Assembly: GCF_002160955.1 (NCBI RefSeq)
Contig: NZ_NFLN01000012.1
Coordinates: 30,659-94,658 of the forward strand
DNA: 64,000 bases
Origin: Gemmiger sp. An120
GTDB taxonomy: Bacteria; Bacillota; Clostridia; Oscillospirales; Ruminococcaceae
Direction of reading: 5' to 3'
Numbering within the stretch: the stretch's first letter is position 1; each line of letters starts with the position of its first letter. Below are positions 63,144 to 64,000 of the stretch, piece by piece. The notes beneath the pieces are model-generated. The model ran no database searches, was not told where the DNA came from, and worked only from the letters and a program-made list of their open reading frames with translations. The position numbers were made by a program, and so were the translations under genes.

Positions 63144-64000
63144 TCAAGCCGTTTGCGCCAGCAGCGAGGCCAGTGCCCGGGCGGCCAGGCCCCCGGCCCG
63201 CACCGCCTCGTCCAGGGTATTGGCGTGGCCGCCCACCTCGATCAGCAGGCTGCCGGTGGTCAGGTCCTGGTTGTAGTACCGGTAGGCAAACATTACCGGC
63301 CTGGTCAGGCCGGGGGTCTGGGCCTCCATAGCCGCCTCCCAGGCAGCGGCGAACCGCAGGTTCTGGGTATAGTTGGGCAGGTTGCCGCCCTTGTCGGCCC
63401 CGCAGATGATCATGACCTGGGCGGCGGGGCCTTCTTCCGTTTGCAGGGTGGGTTTCAGCCGGGTGCCGTCCTCCTGCTCGATGGCGTCCCGGTGCACATC
63501 CAGCACCACCTTGATGCTGGGATATTTCTCCAGCCAGCCGCGCACCGTCTCGTTGCTGCGCTCGTAGCTGCCGTTGTAGCTGGGATAATCGTGCAGGGTG
63601 GTGTCCTGCACGGTGTTGATGCCGGCGGCGTTCAGCACCCGGGCCATCTCGGCGCCCACGGCGGTCATGTTGACGGCGTTGTCGGTGCTGCGGCAGGTGA
63701 AGTCCGGGTCATACCAGCCGTTGTCGGCCAGTTCGTAGGTCTCGGTGGCGTGGGTATGCATGATGAGCACCTGCGGCTCGTCGCTGTGCAGTTCGATGCC
63801 GAACGGCATACCCCGGGAAATAATGTCCGCCACCTGGCTGTCGGCCAGGGAGGTGCTGTTCTTGATGCTGCCGGTACCGGCGGGGATATAACCGTCGCCG
63901 CTGCCCTGTTCATAAAAGGTGGTGCGGATGCTGCCCGCGTCCTCGGGCGCGGCGGCGGTACTGGCGGTGGACAGCCTGGCCTGTGCCGGGCCGGAGCGGC
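63144..64000 (-). CDS. spoIIP: Stage II sporulation protein P (SpoIIP), 5' part missing
   Basis: The C-terminal about 285 residues of a SpoIIP amidase: MHTHATETYE (metal-binding HTHxxE), VVLDVHRDA, the GG…NL loop, and LLIEVGGHANTLDEA with the catalytic Glu. SpoIIP removes the septal cell wall during engulfment with SpoIID. The frame is open to the window edge (LADSQVADIISRGMPFG upstream), so the start is outside. Not a free-standing 229-aa protein starting at 63833. Confidence 0.88.
   Translation of the reverse strand, partial: RSGPAQARLSTASTAAAPEDAGSIRTTFYEQGSGDGYIPAGTGSIKNSTSLADSQVADIISRGMPFGIELHSDEPQVLIMHTHATETYELADNGWYDPDFTCRSTDNAVNMTAVGAEMARVLNAAGINTVQDTTLHDYPSYNGSYERSNETVRGWLEKYPSIKVVLDVHRDAIEQEDGTRLKPTLQTEEGPAAQVMIICGADKGGNLPNYTQNLRFAAAWEAAMEAQTPGLTRPVMFAYRYYNQDLTTGSLLIEVGGHANTLDEAVRAGGLAARALASLLAQTA

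Overview
The window (64 kb, mostly very GC-rich) reads as the chromosome of a high-GC Clostridia/Oscillospiraceae-type gut Firmicute (Faecalibacterium-Gemmiger-Subdoligranulum-like). The reasons are AGGAGG-type ribosome binding sites, T-box and LicT-type RNA regulation, a Firmicute Tad/Flp pilus operon, DUF4830 and DUF5702 proteins, initiator tRNA, SpoIIP and many perfect-stem terminators. The species is an inference from gene style; no rRNA is present.

Layout. 0-7 kb: the C-terminus of a membrane protein, an MgtA-type Mg2+ ATPase, and a zinc-uptake operon (Zur-like regulator, small Cys/His membrane protein, ZnuA, ZnuC, ZnuB, lipoprotein) behind a promoter with a Fur/Zur-like palindrome. 7.2-19.3 kb: one long Tad (Flp) pilus operon (TadZ, TadA, TadB, TadC, Flp pilin, two TadE-like pseudopilins, a 961-aa DUF5702-like protein, two A24 prepilin peptidases, and an FHA protein with a PP2C phosphatase). 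19.3-23.6 kb: a DUF2798 gene with a conflicting 5' end, a large leucine-rich-repeat surface protein, and CutC. 23.7-28.9 kb: a self-contained PTS operon (LicT-type antiterminator with its RNA target in the leader, IIA, EI, HPr, then a palindrome-packed gap and IIBC). 29-31 kb: glycogen synthase carrying a 168-residue Lys/Ala/Pro/Glu N-terminal tail. 31.2-35.1 kb: a heterodimeric ABC exporter behind a leader peptide and an attenuator terminator.

35.2-41.2 kb is an accessory region with much AT-richer DNA: a membrane gene split by an in-frame UGA, an XRE regulator, gene debris, a 54-aa membrane peptide, a DUF3795 protein, a two-gene module (a minimal nucleotidyltransferase plus a 314-aa unknown partner), a 51-aa peptide, a serine recombinase and an N-terminally deleted recombinase. 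It abuts the initiator tRNA-Met gene and looks like a degraded mobile island.

41.3-64 kb: DUF4830 protein, a second ABC exporter, SGNH hydrolase, pentapeptide-repeat protein, nicotinamidase-like hydrolase, split transketolase, an ECF sigma factor with a membrane partner, CBS/CorC protein, Nudix hydrolase, PPC-domain protein, mnmG/mnmE, two tandem LytM (M23) proteins that lack catalytic residues, MutY, a YbaK-type deacylase, a T-box-controlled asparaginyl-tRNA synthetase and the 3' part of spoIIP.

The most unusual signal is a family of structured repeats. Two 273-bp direct copies flank the ybaK-like gene (60284-60556 and 61051-61323). A diverged third copy lies at about 51862-52013, and its hairpins differ from the others by paired, compensatory substitutions. 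Other notable points are the leader-peptide ABC system, the nucleotidyltransferase module, the tailed glycogen synthase, and the catalytically dead LytM pair.
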